Shown here: positions 25,889-34,421 of the stretch, one piece after another | How the letters are laid out: the number at the start of each line of letters is the position of its first letter | How positions within the stretch are numbered: position 1 is the stretch's first letter | NCBI GenBank assembly: GCA_017745175.1 | Contig: JAGHZY010000041.1 | Location: 1-35,818 of the forward strand | Reading direction: 5' to 3' | Length of the DNA stretch: 35,818 nucleotides | Origin: Sphingopyxis sp. | GTDB lineage: Bacteria > Pseudomonadota > Alphaproteobacteria > Sphingomonadales > Sphingomonadaceae | Translations under genes and position numbers: made by a program | The notes under the pieces: model-generated | What the model was told of the DNA's origin: nothing | What the model saw: the letters and a program-made list of their open reading frames with translations, nothing else | Databases searched by the model: none

Positions 25889-26799
25889 GCCTGAACGATC
25901 CGCTCGGCGCGCATCTTGCGAAGCATGTCGAAGCTGAACACCGCGATACTCGCCCAGATCAGCAGGAAGCAGGCGAGTTGCACCGGCTTGAGCGGTTCGT
26001 GAAAGACGAACAGGCTCAAAAAAAACTGCACTGTCGGCGCCAGATACTGGACAAAGCCGAGCGCGGCATAGCTCATGCGCCGCGCTGCGGTCGCGAAGAG
26101 CAGAAGCGGCACGGCCGTGACGATCCCGCCCGCCATCAACAGCGCGCTGATCGCTCCATCCGATCCGAACCCGCGCCCGTCACCGGCCCACAGATAAAAG
26201 GCGGCGATCCCCAGCGACGGCACGAGCAGGACGGTTGTCTCGATCGCAAGCCCGGGCAGCGACCCTACCGGCACCACCTTGCGAATGAGGCCATAGATGC
26301 CGAACGAGAAAGCCAGCGTCAGACTGATCCACAGCGTATCGAGCGCGCCGGCGAGCAGGATCGCGACGCCGATCCCCGCGATGACCACCGCCGCCAGTTG
26401 CAACCGCGACAGTCGCTCGCCAAGGAAGATCATGCCAAGCATCACATTGACGAGCGGGTTCAGATAATAGCCGAGGCTCGCGGCGAGCACATGGTCGGTG
26501 AAGATCGAATAGATATAGACGAGCCAGTTGACCGCGATCAGCAGCGCGCTCGCGAGCAACAACCGTAGCGTCCGCCAATCCCTGAGCGCCGCCAGATAAT
26601 CGCCGATCTGGCGCCGAAATAGCATGATCACGAAACAGAGCGGCAGCGACCAGATGATCCGCTGCGCCAGCACCTCGACCGGCGGGACGCTGCTCAGCAG
26701 CTTGAAGAAGAGCGGGACGAAGCCCCACATGCCATAGGCCGCCAGCGCATAGGGCAGCCCGCCCTGGTTGCTCCCCGCGGGGGCCGGTGTCTGTGCCAT
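25885..26799 (-). CDS. rarD: RarD/EamA family transporter
   Basis: 304 residues, ten predicted transmembrane helices in two EamA halves. The start [19 protein letters not shown] and [11 protein letters not shown] match RarD. Members are metabolite permeases; the substrate is not readable. A 73-residue membrane gene lies 24 bases upstream on the same strand, so both may share a transcript. Confidence 0.92.
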   Translation of the reverse strand: MAQTPAPAGSNQGGLPYALAAYGMWGFVPLFFKLLSSVPPVEVLAQRIIWSLPLCFVIMLFRRQIGDYLAALRDWRTLRLLLASALLIAVNWLVYIYSIFTDHVLAASLGYYLNPLVNVMLGMIFLGERLSRLQLAAVVIAGIGVAILLAGALDTLWISLTLAFSFGIYGLIRKVVPVGSLPGLAIETTVLLVPSLGIAAFYLWAGDGRGFGSDGAISALLMAGGIVTAVPLLLFATAARRMSYAALGFVQYLAPTVQFFLSLFVFHEPLKPVQLACFLLIWASIAVFSFDMLRKMRAERIVQA

Positions 26800-26823
26800 G
26801 ATGTTTCCGGACTGTCTGAAAGG

Positions 26824-27045
26824 TCAGATGATGCCGCCGCCGAGCATCAGGCGGATGACGCCGATGACGATGACGACGATATTGAGGTTGCGGCCGCTCG
26901 TCTTGTCGGACATCGCGCCCAGCGCGAGACCGACGACCGCAAAAGGCACGATCACCCAATTCGCCCAGCCGAGCAGTGGAATGAAGGCAAAAACGGCCAG
27001 AACCAGCGCGATAGCGCCAATGACGAGCGATCCGATATTGAGCAT
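26824..27045 (-). CDS. Small membrane protein, two or three helices
   Basis: 73 residues. Two hydrophobic stretches (about 6-25 and 29-45) and a third from about 56 make this an inner-membrane protein. I do not recognise a named family, though its pattern resembles small phage-holin-like or DUF proteins often annotated as hypothetical. The longer open frame to 27192 contains basic, low-complexity sequence; the short start at 27045 is used because the hydrophobic part begins there. No clear ribosome-binding site. Confidence 0.6.
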   Translation of the reverse strand: MLNIGSLVIGAIALVLAVFAFIPLLGWANWVIVPFAVVGLALGAMSDKTSGRNLNIVVIVIGVIRLMLGGGII

Positions 27046-27227
27046 GGCGACGAGTGTCGCACGCCGCCGCCGGTGCGGCAAGGCCCTTTCGGTTCGTCGA
27101 TGGACAGGCTCGCTTCGTCGCGTTGCCTTACGTTCATGCAACGGCGTGCAGACGCGGCTCGTTCTCCACGACGAAGCGCCGGATCCCGTCACGGGAATGA
27201 GGCGTCGAGACCAGGAAAGGATTTGAC

Positions 27228-27626
27228 ATGAATATTCTCACCAAAGGCCTGATGGGCGCCTTCGTCGCCGCCAGCGTCCTTGGCACGACGCCGCTCCACG
27301 CGGGCGTCACCACCCCCGCCAAGGCACCGGGCTATCACACGGCGGAGCAGTCGTCGGACTTCTACCGCAAGCGCAAGGACCGCCGCTATTATGCGCGCGA
27401 CGAACGCATCGGTAACGACACCCGCATCTGGCGCGATCGCGACGGCCGCTATCGCTGCAAGAAGGATAACGGCACGACCGGCCTGCTGATCGGCGGCGCG
27501 GTCGGCGGCCTCGCCGGCCACGAAATCGCCGGCGGCGGCGACAAGCTGCTCGGCACCGTGCTCGGCGCCGCGGGCGGCGCACTCCTCGGCCGCGAAATCG
27601 ACCGCGACAAATATCGCTGCCGCTAA
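27228..27626 (+). CDS. Glycine-zipper 2TM domain exported protein
   Basis: 132 residues. Signal peptide ends near LHAG (about 25). A basic, Arg/Tyr-rich stretch (about 48-85) precedes a glycine-zipper segment (about 84-122): TTGLLIGGAVGGLAGHEIAG with GTVLGAAGGALLGREID, an outer-membrane or envelope-lipoprotein-like pattern. Such proteins sit in the envelope with unknown function. The C-terminus ends in YRCR; with another Cys in the mature part (CKKD) a disulfide is possible. Start with GGAAAGG ribosome-binding site. Confidence 0.87.
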   Translation: MNILTKGLMGAFVAASVLGTTPLHAGVTTPAKAPGYHTAEQSSDFYRKRKDRRYYARDERIGNDTRIWRDRDGRYRCKKDNGTTGLLIGGAVGGLAGHEIAGGGDKLLGTVLGAAGGALLGREIDRDKYRCR

Positions 27627-27688
27627 GGGATCATCGCTAGCCATTTGGGATATGGGCTCGAGACCCCTCTGCCCGTAGACCAGATGGA

Positions 27689-27716
27689 GAGGGCACCGGT
27701 TAACCCCGGTGCCCTC
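27689..27716 (+). terminator. Strong hairpin after the glycine-zipper gene
   Basis: A perfect 11-bp stem (27689-27699 with 27706-27716) closes a six-base loop. There is no T-run on either side, so it is a weak intrinsic terminator at best; an mRNA-stabilising or attenuator role is possible. An upstream stretch at 27665-27670 could pair with 27688-27693 and exclude the main stem. Confidence 0.5.
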
Positions 27717-27798
27717 AAGCGTATCCCGTCCAATAGCTTGCCCAAAACCTCCTCTTGCCGCAGAAGCATCGGCCATCGCCGCGGAAGAGAGAGAAAAT

Positions 27799-28350
27799 AT
27801 GCTGAACGGCCCCCTGCTCGTCACCGAACGGCTCATCCTTCGTCCCCCCGCGACCGAGGATTTCGACGCCTTTGCGGCGATGTGCTCCGAAGAGGAGACG
27901 ATGCGCTTCATCGGCGGCACCTGCCCGCGCTCGCAGGCGTGGCGCAGTTGGTGCACGCTTGCAGGCGCCTGGCACATTCGCGGCTTCTCCATGTTCTCGG
28001 TCATCGAGCGCGCGACAGGCGAATGGGTCGGACGGCTCGGCCCGTGGGAGCCCGACGGCTGGCCCGCGCCCGAGATCGGCTATGGCGTCAGCACCAGATT
28101 TGCCGGCAAGGGCTATGCGTTCGAGGGTGCCGTCGCGGCGTGCGATTTCGCGGTCGAATTCCTGAAATGGCCCGAACTGATGCACAGCATCGATCCTGCC
28201 AACACGCGCTCGCAGGCGCTCGCGAAACGGCTTGGCGCGACCAACAGCGGGCCAACCCGCCTTCCCGCCCCCTTCGAGACCGCGCCCGTCGACGCCTGGA
28301 CGCAAAGCGCCGACGCGTGGCGCGTCAAGCGCAAGGAATTTCTGCCCTGA
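27799..28350 (+). CDS. GNAT family acetyltransferase
   Basis: 183 residues. The opening LLVTERLILRPPATEDFDAF is the RimJ/RimL-type GNAT start, and FAGKGYAFEGA is the acetyl-CoA loop (motif A, GxGYA). It transfers an acetyl group to an unknown amine, possibly protein N-termini or small molecules. ATG at 27799 is preceded by GGAAGAGAGAG; an earlier in-frame ATG at 27709 lies inside the hairpin region and lacks family match. Confidence 0.9.
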   Translation: MLNGPLLVTERLILRPPATEDFDAFAAMCSEEETMRFIGGTCPRSQAWRSWCTLAGAWHIRGFSMFSVIERATGEWVGRLGPWEPDGWPAPEIGYGVSTRFAGKGYAFEGAVAACDFAVEFLKWPELMHSIDPANTRSQALAKRLGATNSGPTRLPAPFETAPVDAWTQSADAWRVKRKEFLP

Positions 28351-28486
28351 GCGCACGCAAACGGGCAAAAGCGTCTCGCTCCGAGACAGTTTTCGGCCAA
28401 CAAAGCCGCGCCCGTTAACGCATTTTATTTGGGCCTTTTTGACCGGGATCGGGCATTCCCCATAGAGCATTAAGGGAGTGTTAGCG

Positions 28487-29236
28487 ATGATGTTGCGCGG
28501 AAAATGGCTGGTTGCCGGCTTGCTGATGGCCGCGGCGCCGCTCGCGGGTTGCCGGGACAATCCCGAAGCCAAGGCCGATCTCGCGCCGCTCGACGATGGC
28601 CTGACGAACAGCGATCCCGCGATCCGCGGCTCGCTCGAAGACAAGATCATGGTCGACCCCAAGCTTGCGGGGCAGTCGAACCGCAATGCCGCCGGCCCGG
28701 GCAACCGGCCCGTCGACGGAGGCGTCCCCGGCATTGCTGGCGGGAAGGCCGCGACCGTTGCCGAGGCGACCGCCGCGCTCGCCGCGGGCAAGCTGCTTCC
28801 GGCGCCCAAGGCGCTTCCGTTCGAAGCCGGCTGCGACGGCTGCGAGGCGAAACAACGCCCCGTGACCATCGGCGCGCTCGCGCGCGACCAGCAAAAGGGC
28901 AGCTGCGACGCCAAGCTGACCTATGGCAATGCGTGGGCCGATCGTCTGCCCGCCACATTCCGGGTCTACCCGCGCGCGACGCTGCGCGAGGCGGCGGGGA
29001 TCGCCGGCGGCAAATGCAACATCCGCGTCGTCAATTTCCAGACCGCCGCATCGATGCAGGCGGTGCTCGACTATTATCACACGATGGCGATCCGCGCGGG
29101 CTACACGAGCGACCACCGCGTCAACGGCAACGAACATATGCTCGGCGGGACGAAGGGCGATCTCGCCTATGTGCTGATGATGCGCCGCGACGGTGGGATG
29201 ACCGACGTCGACCTGGTGGCGTCGGGCGGCAAATAG
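28487..29236 (+). CDS. Putative lipoprotein of unknown function
   Basis: 249 residues. Signal sequence with lipobox PLAGC, lipidated Cys at about position 22, so a membrane-anchored lipoprotein. Four or more Cys in the mature part occur in GCDGCEAK, GSCDAKL and KCNIRV, suggesting disulfides. The C-terminal half (AASMQAVLDYYHTMAIRAGY) looks like a compact alpha/beta domain, but I do not recognise the family. The in-frame GTG at 28478 overlaps the AAGGGAG ribosome-binding site, so ATG 28487 is used. A terminator follows. Confidence 0.78.
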   Translation: MMLRGKWLVAGLLMAAAPLAGCRDNPEAKADLAPLDDGLTNSDPAIRGSLEDKIMVDPKLAGQSNRNAAGPGNRPVDGGVPGIAGGKAATVAEATAALAAGKLLPAPKALPFEAGCDGCEAKQRPVTIGALARDQQKGSCDAKLTYGNAWADRLPATFRVYPRATLREAAGIAGGKCNIRVVNFQTAASMQAVLDYYHTMAIRAGYTSDHRVNGNEHMLGGTKGDLAYVLMMRRDGGMTDVDLVASGGK

Positions 29237-29259
29237 GGCCTGTTGCCGGACAAGAAAAA

Positions 29260-29290
29260 GGCTCCGGGAGAGGGAACCCGGAGCCCTTTT
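29260..29290. terminator. Bidirectional terminator between lipoprotein and CsbD genes
   Basis: A perfect 9-bp stem (29260-29268 with 29277-29285) has five A on its left side and four T on its right, one base past the stem. It should terminate the rightward lipoprotein gene and the leftward CsbD gene; the minus strand run of T follows the stem directly. Confidence 0.88.
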
Positions 29291-29314
29291 CCGGCTTGCA
29301 CGACGAGCAGACGG

Positions 29315-29497
29315 TCAGATCCTGTCGCCGAGCGCGCCCTGGACCTTGCCCTTCAGATTCTGGGCTTCGCCCTTGCGTTCCTGCGCTTCGCCTTCGGCGC
29401 GCAGGCGCTGATTGCCCGTCGCCTTTCCGGCAGCCTGCTTCACATTGCCGACGGCCTCGTTGGCAAGGCCTTTCGCTTTTTCGGTCAGTTCACCCAT
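29315..29497 (-). CDS. CsbD-like general stress protein
   Basis: 60 residues, highly charged, helical, with the CsbD pattern MGELTEKAKGLANEAVGNVK, KATGNQRLRAEGEAQERKG and KVQGALGD. CsbD-family proteins are stress-induced but their molecular role is unknown. AAGGAGA is the ribosome-binding site. A GGAAC-N17-CGTC motif upstream resembles the promoter of alphaproteobacterial general-stress sigma factors. The longer open frame to 29914 is antisense to the pentapeptide gene. Confidence 0.92.
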   Translation of the reverse strand: MGELTEKAKGLANEAVGNVKQAAGKATGNQRLRAEGEAQERKGEAQNLKGKVQGALGDRI

Positions 29498-29549
29498 GGG
29501 GTTTCTCCTTGCGTTGCAGAGGCGGGAGGGGTTCGCCTCTTGCCAGATC

Positions 29550-29575
29550 GACGGCAGGTCCGGGACGAATGTTCC
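29550..29575 (-). promoter_or_regulatory. Candidate EcfG-type stress promoter for the CsbD gene
   Basis: On the minus strand GGAAC (29575-29571) is followed after 17 bases by CGTC (29553-29550). The alphaproteobacterial general-stress sigma factor EcfG recognises GGAAC-N16/17-CGTT, so three of the four -10 positions match. It lies 53 bases ahead of the start codon and fits the stress role of CsbD. Confidence 0.5.
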
Positions 29576-29690
29576 GGAGTGCGGGGCAAGGCGTTCACGA
29601 TAAGGGATATTTAGCCGATCGCAACAATCGTTCTTGAAACGTTCCCACTTGCTCCGTACCTTGTCGCGCGCCCGAGAGGAGGAGATCGCG

Positions 29691-30428
29691 GTGAAACTGG
29701 AACCCGGCTGCATTATCGAGAACGCGGATCTTTCGGGCCTCGACTTCGCGGAGATCGACCTAGCAGGAGCGACACTGACGGGATGCGTGTTGCGTGACGT
29801 CCGGTTTACGGGAGCCTGCCTGCAGGATGCCCGCATGGCGCAGGCTCGCCTGATCCGTTGCCGATTTGCGAATGCCGACCTGCGCGACGCAATTTTCGAG
29901 GATTGCTCCTTCATCGACGACGCTGGCCATGTCGGCGCGCAATTCGCCTTCTCACGTCTCGATCAGTCGCGTTTCCGGCGCTGCGACCTCTCCTTTGCCA
30001 AGATCGATCGCTCGACGCTGTTCGGCGTCGAATTCGATGCCTGCAATATGCGCGGCGCCGAGTTCCACAAGGCAGACTTCAGCCGGACTTTCGGCCGCAA
30101 TCTCGTCAAGACAGCGGCCAGATTGCATGGCTGCAACCTCGAATTCGCCGACCTGAACGGTGTCCGGATGCCCGATTGCGATCTCTCGAATTCCAATTTT
30201 CGCGAAGCGGTGCTTTTCGATTCCGATCTGGAGGGTGCCGACCTGCGTGGAAGCGATCTTGTCCTCGCGCTGACCGCGGGCGCGAAACTCGCACGCGCCG
30301 ATCTTCGCGGCGCGGACGTGGCCGACCTGAACCTCAGGGAACTGGCGACCCTCGAAGGCCTGATCGTGTCGGCCGACCAGCAGCCACATCTGCTCGCCGC
30401 GATGGGGCTGGAAATCTATCCGGGCTGA
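29691..30428 (+). CDS. Qnr-like pentapeptide-repeat protein
   Basis: 245 residues, almost entirely pentapeptide repeats (A/C-D/N-L/F-x-x), forming a right-handed beta-helix. By eye its layout follows QnrB: a loop insertion (FIDDAGHVGAQF) where Qnr loop A (FYDRESQKGCNF) lies, RRCDLSFA against KSCDLSMA, and a matching C-terminal end ADLRGADVADLNL...MGLEIYPG. Qnr proteins are DNA mimics that protect gyrase and topoisomerase IV. Start is GTG at 29691, which has AGGAGG eight bases upstream; TTG at 29634 lacks one. It is probably chromosomal and native here; activity cannot be judged. It converges on thiG 13 bases away. Confidence 0.87.
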   Translation: MKLEPGCIIENADLSGLDFAEIDLAGATLTGCVLRDVRFTGACLQDARMAQARLIRCRFANADLRDAIFEDCSFIDDAGHVGAQFAFSRLDQSRFRRCDLSFAKIDRSTLFGVEFDACNMRGAEFHKADFSRTFGRNLVKTAARLHGCNLEFADLNGVRMPDCDLSNSNFREAVLFDSDLEGADLRGSDLVLALTAGAKLARADLRGADVADLNLRELATLEGLIVSADQQPHLLAAMGLEIYPG

Positions 30429-30441
30429 AGCGGCTGAACAC

Positions 30442-31218
30442 CTAGATCAGCCCCGCCAGCGGGCTCGACGGATCGGCATATTTGCGCTGCCCCATGCGCC
30501 CCGCCAGATAGGCATCGCGCCCCGCCTCGACCGCCAGCTTCATCGCCCTGGCCATGCGAACGGGATCCTTCGCTTCGGCGATCGCGGTGTTCATGAGGAC
30601 GCCGTCGCAGCCGAGTTCCATCGCGACCGCCGCATCGCTCGCCGTACCGACACCTGCATCGACGAGTACCGGCACCGATGCGCCCTCGACGATCAGGCGG
30701 ACCGTCACGCGGTTCTGGATGCCCAGCCCCGACCCGATCGGGGCGCCGAGCGGCATGATCGCGACCGCACCGGCATCCTCGAGCTGCTTCGCGGCAATCG
30801 GATCGTCGACGCAATAGACCATTGGCAAGAAGCCTTCTTTCGCGAGCACCTCGGTCGCCTCGATCGTCTCGCGCATGTTCGGATAGAGCGTCTTCGCCTC
30901 GCCGAGCACCTCGAGCTTCACAAGGTCCCATCCCCCCGCCTCGCGCGCGAGGCGCAAAGTGCGGATCGCATCGTCGGCGTTGAAGCAGCCTGCGGTGTTC
31001 GGCAGATAGGTAATCTTCTTCGGGTCGATAAAGTCGGTCAGCATCGGCGCCGTCGGGTCCGAAACATTGACGCGGCGCACCGCGACGGTAACGATCTCGG
31101 CCCCTGACGCCGCGACCGCGGCCGCATTCTGTTCGAAATCCCTGTACTTGCCGGTGCCCACGATCAGCCGCGATGTGAACGTCCGTCCGGCAACGGTCCA
31201 ACTGTCGATATTGCTCAC
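30442..31218 (-). CDS. thiG: Thiazole synthase
   Basis: 258 residues. It builds the thiazole phosphate of thiamine from 1-deoxy-D-xylulose 5-phosphate, dehydroglycine and ThiS-thiocarboxylate. The Schiff-base lysine is K101 in LVKLEVLG; other signatures are [22 protein letters not shown] and [18 protein letters not shown]. The GTG start at 31218 is two bases from the VOC stop codon, with AAGGA upstream; an open frame continues to 31620 only by chance. Length fits the family. Confidence 0.95.
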   Translation of the reverse strand: MSNIDSWTVAGRTFTSRLIVGTGKYRDFEQNAAAVAASGAEIVTVAVRRVNVSDPTAPMLTDFIDPKKITYLPNTAGCFNADDAIRTLRLAREAGGWDLVKLEVLGEAKTLYPNMRETIEATEVLAKEGFLPMVYCVDDPIAAKQLEDAGAVAIMPLGAPIGSGLGIQNRVTVRLIVEGASVPVLVDAGVGTASDAAVAMELGCDGVLMNTAIAEAKDPVRMARAMKLAVEAGRDAYLAGRMGQRKYADPSSPLAGLI

Positions 31219-31220
31219 AC

Positions 31221-31571
31221 TCAATCCTTGTTCTGTACGATATTCGCGATGTCGCCGAGCGGATCGCGAACGAAAAACCTGCGGACGCCCCACGGCTCGT
31301 CGCGCAGGGCATAGAGGATCTCGTGTCCCGCCTCGACCGCGCGCGCATGCACCGCATCGACATCGTCGACGCCGATCGAATAGGCGGGCCGCAATCCCGA
31401 AGGATCGCTGCTCAGGACGCTGATCTGCGCCATCGGCTGCGTCCCCGAGCGATAGGTGGTGATGAAATCCAGCGCCATCGCCGTTTCCAGCCCCAGCACA
31501 TCGTTGAAAAAGGCTCGGCCCGTTCCCGGATCGTCCGAATAACGATTGGCGACTATTCGTGCGACCGCCAT
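31221..31571 (-). CDS. VOC/glyoxalase-fold protein within the thi operon
   Basis: 116 residues of the vicinal oxygen chelate superfamily, one half-barrel pair: [26 protein letters not shown] at the N-terminus and [44 protein letters not shown] at the C-terminus. The latter is the glyoxalase/bleomycin-resistance type end. The start overlaps the thiS stop codon by one base (TGATG) and the stop is two bases from thiG. It may be a metal-binding enzyme or binding protein. Why it lies between thiS and thiG is unclear. Confidence 0.88.
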   Translation of the reverse strand: MAVARIVANRYSDDPGTGRAFFNDVLGLETAMALDFITTYRSGTQPMAQISVLSSDPSGLRPAYSIGVDDVDAVHARAVEAGHEILYALRDEPWGVRRFFVRDPLGDIANIVQNKD

Positions 31572-31771
31572 CAGCCGCCGCCCACGAAATGAACGATTTC
31601 GAGGGCATCGCCCTCGGCAAGCGCCACGTCGGCGAGCGTCGATCGCGGCACGATATCGCGGTTGCGCTCGACTGCGACCTTCTTCACATCGAGCCCCAGC
31701 GACGCGACCAGATCGGCGATGCTGCCTTCGCGCACCTGCCGGGGTTCGCCGTTGAGGATCACCGAAATCAT
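31571..31771 (-). CDS. thiS: Sulfur carrier protein ThiS
   Basis: 66 residues with a ubiquitin-like fold. The C-terminus ends HFVGGG; the terminal Gly-Gly is adenylated and thiocarboxylated to deliver sulfur to ThiG. N-terminal [12 protein letters not shown] and [18 protein letters not shown] agree with ThiS. First gene of the leftward thiS-VOC-thiG unit. I see no TPP riboswitch upstream. Confidence 0.95.
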   Translation of the reverse strand: MISVILNGEPRQVREGSIADLVASLGLDVKKVAVERNRDIVPRSTLADVALAEGDALEIVHFVGGG

Positions 31772-31809
31772 GGAAAAATCCGCCTCGCTTTGCCTTTTGT
31801 CGAGCAGCC

Positions 31810-31837
31810 CATATAGGGGGAGCGAGCAACGTAGCAA
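31810..31837 (-). promoter_or_regulatory. Possible promoter of thiS-VOC-thiG
   Basis: On the minus strand TTGCTA (31837-31832) and TATATG (31815-31810) are separated by 16 bases. Both resemble sigma-70 -35 and -10 elements. The spacing and closeness to thiS (about 40 bases) are plausible, but the matches are imperfect. Confidence 0.35.
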
Positions 31838-31852
31838 CCGAAAGCCCGCCCC

Positions 31853-32293
31853 TTGCCCGATCTGCAAACAGTTTATGTCCTGAGCGGCCCCAATCTGAAC
31901 CTGCTCGGCACGCGCGAACCGGAGATTTACGGGCACGACACGCTGAACGACATCCACGCGCGGCTCGAGGCGCAGGCAGCCGGGCTCGGCCTCCGCGTCG
32001 AATGCCGCCAAACGAACCATGAAGGCGTACTGATCGACTGGCTGCACGAGGCTTATGTATCGGGCGCAAAGGCGGTGCTGCTCAACGCCGGCGGCTATAC
32101 CCACACCTCGATCGCGATCCACGACGCGATCAAGTCGATCAGGGTTCCGGTGATCGAGGTCCATCTGTCGGACCCGATGAAGCGCGAAGAATTTCGGCAT
32201 CTGAGCTATGTCGGCATGGCGGCCGCGGCCCATTTTGCCGGGCACGGCGCGAACAGCTATACGCTGGCGCTGGACGCCGCCGCCCGTCTCTGA
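31853..32293 (+). CDS. aroQ: Type II 3-dehydroquinate dehydratase
   Basis: 146 residues. It dehydrates 3-dehydroquinate to 3-dehydroshikimate in the shikimate pathway, acting as a dodecamer. Signatures: [17 protein letters not shown] (R21, catalytic Y26), NAGGYTHTS and IEVHLSD (H104). The start is TTG at 31853 or CTG at 31862; no ATG precedes the motif, and the family N-terminus places it here. It begins the aroQ-accB-accC run. Confidence 0.95.
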   Translation: MPDLQTVYVLSGPNLNLLGTREPEIYGHDTLNDIHARLEAQAAGLGLRVECRQTNHEGVLIDWLHEAYVSGAKAVLLNAGGYTHTSIAIHDAIKSIRVPVIEVHLSDPMKREEFRHLSYVGMAAAAHFAGHGANSYTLALDAAARL

Positions 32294-32364
32294 CAAAGGG
32301 GGCGCATCAAAAAACGGGGTCAGGGCGTCGCGACCACGACGCCGCAACAACAGGAAAAATTCTC

Positions 32365-32853
32365 ATGGGTGACCATAAAGACAATGGCATCAACATCGAT
32401 CCGGCGTTTGTCCGCGCGCTCGCCGAACTGCTCGACGATACGCAGCTTTCGGAAATCGAGGTCGAGGACGGAGAGCGCAAGGTACGCGTCGCACGGACGC
32501 TGACCGCCGCCGCTGCGCCCGTCGCCTACGCGCCCGCACCGGTCGCGGCGCCTGCAGCCGCAGCCCCTGCCGCTCCGGCGGCGGCTCCCGTCGCGGCGAC
32601 GCCTGCAACCGACAATTTCGCCGACGCCGTGAAATCGCCGATGGTCGGCACCGTCTATCTCGCGCCCGAACCCGCGGCGCCCAATTTCGCCGCCGTCGGC
32701 TCGGCGGTGAAGGCCGGCGACACGATCCTGATCATCGAGGCGATGAAGGTCATGAACCCGATCGTCGCGCCCGCCGCGGGCACGCTGAAGGCCGTGCATG
32801 TCGAGAACAGCCAGCCGGTCGAGTTCGACCAGCCGCTGTTCACCATCGGCTGA
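32365..32853 (+). CDS. accB: Acetyl-CoA carboxylase biotin carboxyl carrier protein
   Basis: 162 residues. The biotinylated Lys is K128 in EAMKVMN of the C-terminal lipoyl-like domain. An Ala/Pro-rich linker (about 48-80) separates it from the N-terminal part. As BCCP it carries CO2 from AccC to AccA/D for malonyl-CoA synthesis. The accC gene starts 8 bases after its stop, so they are cotranscribed. Confidence 0.97.
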   Translation: MGDHKDNGINIDPAFVRALAELLDDTQLSEIEVEDGERKVRVARTLTAAAAPVAYAPAPVAAPAAAAPAAPAAAPVAATPATDNFADAVKSPMVGTVYLAPEPAAPNFAAVGSAVKAGDTILIIEAMKVMNPIVAPAAGTLKAVHVENSQPVEFDQPLFTIG

Positions 32854-32861
32854 GCCACCCC

Positions 32862-34223
32862 ATGGCTATCGAGAAACTGCTGATCGCCAACCGCGGCGAG
32901 ATCGCGCTGCGTATCCATCGCGCGTGCCACGAAATGGGCATCAAGACGGTCGCGGTCCACTCGACCGCCGACACCGACGCGATGCACGTCCGCCTCGCCG
33001 ACGAGGCCGTGTGCATCGGCCCGCCCGCGGCGAAGGACAGCTATCTCAACATCCCCGCGATCATCTCGGCGGCCGAAATCACCGGCGCCGACGCGATCCA
33101 CCCGGGCTACGGCTTCCTCTCCGAGAATGAGCGTTTCGCCGAGATCATCGAAGCGCATGACATGATCTTCGTCGGGCCGAAGCCCGAGCATATCCGCACG
33201 ATGGGCGACAAGGTCGAGGCGAAGCGCACCGCGGTCGCGCTGGGCCTGCCGGTCGTCCCCGGTTCGCCCGGCGCGGTGACCTTCAGCGAGGAAACGAAGA
33301 AGCTCGCGAAGGAAATCGGCTATCCGGTGCTGATCAAGGCCGCCTCGGGCGGCGGCGGGCGCGGCATGAAGGTCGTTCCCGACGAGGACAGCCTCGAAAG
33401 CCTGATGGGTCAGGCCTCGTCCGAAGCGGCGGCGGCGTTCGGCGATCCGACCGTTTACATGGAAAAATATCTCGGCAACCCGCGCCACATCGAGTTTCAG
33501 GTCTTCGGCGACGGCAACGGCAACGCGATTCATCTGGGCGAGCGCGACTGCTCGCTCCAGCGCCGCCACCAGAAAGTGCTCGAGGAAGCCCCCTCGCCGA
33601 TCATCTCGGCCGAGGAACGCGCGCGCATGGGCAAGGTCTGCGCCGACGCGATGGCCGCGATGGCCTATCGCGGCGCGGGTACGATCGAGTTCCTGTGGGA
33701 AAATGGCGAATTCTTCTTCATCGAGATGAACACCCGCATCCAGGTCGAGCATCCGGTGACCGAGATGATCACCGGCTTCGACCTCGTCCGCGAACAGATC
33801 CGCATCGCGGGCGGTGCGGGCCTCTCGGTCAAACAGGAAGACCTCGAGTTTCGCGGCCATTCGATCGAATGCCGCATCAATGCCGAGGATCCGCGCACCT
33901 TCCTCCCCTCGCCGGGCAAGGTGACGAGCTATCACGCCGCGGGCGGCATGCATGTCCGCGTCGATAGCGGGCTCTACGCCGGCTATTCGATCCCGCCCTA
34001 TTATGACAGCATGATCGGCAAGCTGATCGTCTATGGCCGCAGCCGCGAAAGCTGCATGATGCGGATGCGCCGCGCGCTCGAGGAAATGGTGATCGGCGGC
34101 GTCAAGACGAACATCCCGCTCCATCAGGCGCTGCTCGCCGACCCCGACGTCATCCACGGCGACTATACGATCAAGTGGCTCGAGGAATGGCTCGCGCGGC
34201 AGGATGAAGAGGCGAAGGCTTAA
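32862..34223 (+). CDS. accC: Acetyl-CoA carboxylase biotin carboxylase subunit
   Basis: 453 residues (E. coli AccC is 449). ATP-grasp enzyme that carboxylates biotin on AccB. Signatures: N-terminal [13 protein letters not shown], the glycine-rich ATP loop [12 protein letters not shown] (about 159-170), [13 protein letters not shown], and [13 protein letters not shown]. It works with accB upstream; accA and accD are not in this window. No clear terminator follows, only REP-like repeats. Confidence 0.98.
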   Translation: MAIEKLLIANRGEIALRIHRACHEMGIKTVAVHSTADTDAMHVRLADEAVCIGPPAAKDSYLNIPAIISAAEITGADAIHPGYGFLSENERFAEIIEAHDMIFVGPKPEHIRTMGDKVEAKRTAVALGLPVVPGSPGAVTFSEETKKLAKEIGYPVLIKAASGGGGRGMKVVPDEDSLESLMGQASSEAAAAFGDPTVYMEKYLGNPRHIEFQVFGDGNGNAIHLGERDCSLQRRHQKVLEEAPSPIISAEERARMGKVCADAMAAMAYRGAGTIEFLWENGEFFFIEMNTRIQVEHPVTEMITGFDLVREQIRIAGGAGLSVKQEDLEFRGHSIECRINAEDPRTFLPSPGKVTSYHAAGGMHVRVDSGLYAGYSIPPYYDSMIGKLIVYGRSRESCMMRMRRALEEMVIGGVKTNIPLHQALLADPDVIHGDYTIKWLEEWLARQDEEAKA

Positions 34224-34247
34224 GCTTCGTCCTTTCCCGTTTTCGTC

Positions 34248-34305
34248 ATGCCGGACTTGATCCGGCATCCATTCGGCGCTGTCGTGATGGCCCCCGGATC
34301 AAGTC
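34248..34305. repeat. Short REP-like inverted repeats after accC
   Basis: 34248-34255 and 34261-34268 form an 8-bp hairpin (ATGCCGGA with TCCGGCAT). The 12-base GACTTGATCCGG within it recurs inverted at 34294-34305. This pair of opposed copies is the usual layout of short interspersed palindromes in sphingomonads. A second, 8-bp hairpin lies at 34305-34328. Confidence 0.65.
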
Positions 34306-34386
34306 GAACGAGCCGCGTGTCTCGTTCGGGGGGGACGAGGTTGCAGATGCGACAGGCTGTGCCGTAGCTCACTTTAACTGAAGATG

Positions 34387-34421
34387 GTTTTTGGCTATGG
34401 CCTTCAACCATGGCCAAAAAC
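34387..34421 (+). promoter_or_regulatory. 14-bp RNA hairpin covering the L,D-transpeptidase start codon
   Basis: Bases 34387-34400 pair with 34408-34421, one of the 14 pairs being a G-U wobble, around a seven-base loop. The proposed ATG (34410-34412) is in the right arm, and no Shine-Dalgarno sequence is seen nearby. If this is the real start, the structure would hide it from ribosomes. Confidence 0.55.

Noticed and set aside
31772..31852. TPP riboswitch upstream of thiS
   Set aside because: The 81 bases lack the conserved CUGAGA and ACCUGAUC-type boxes and are too short for a full aptamer.
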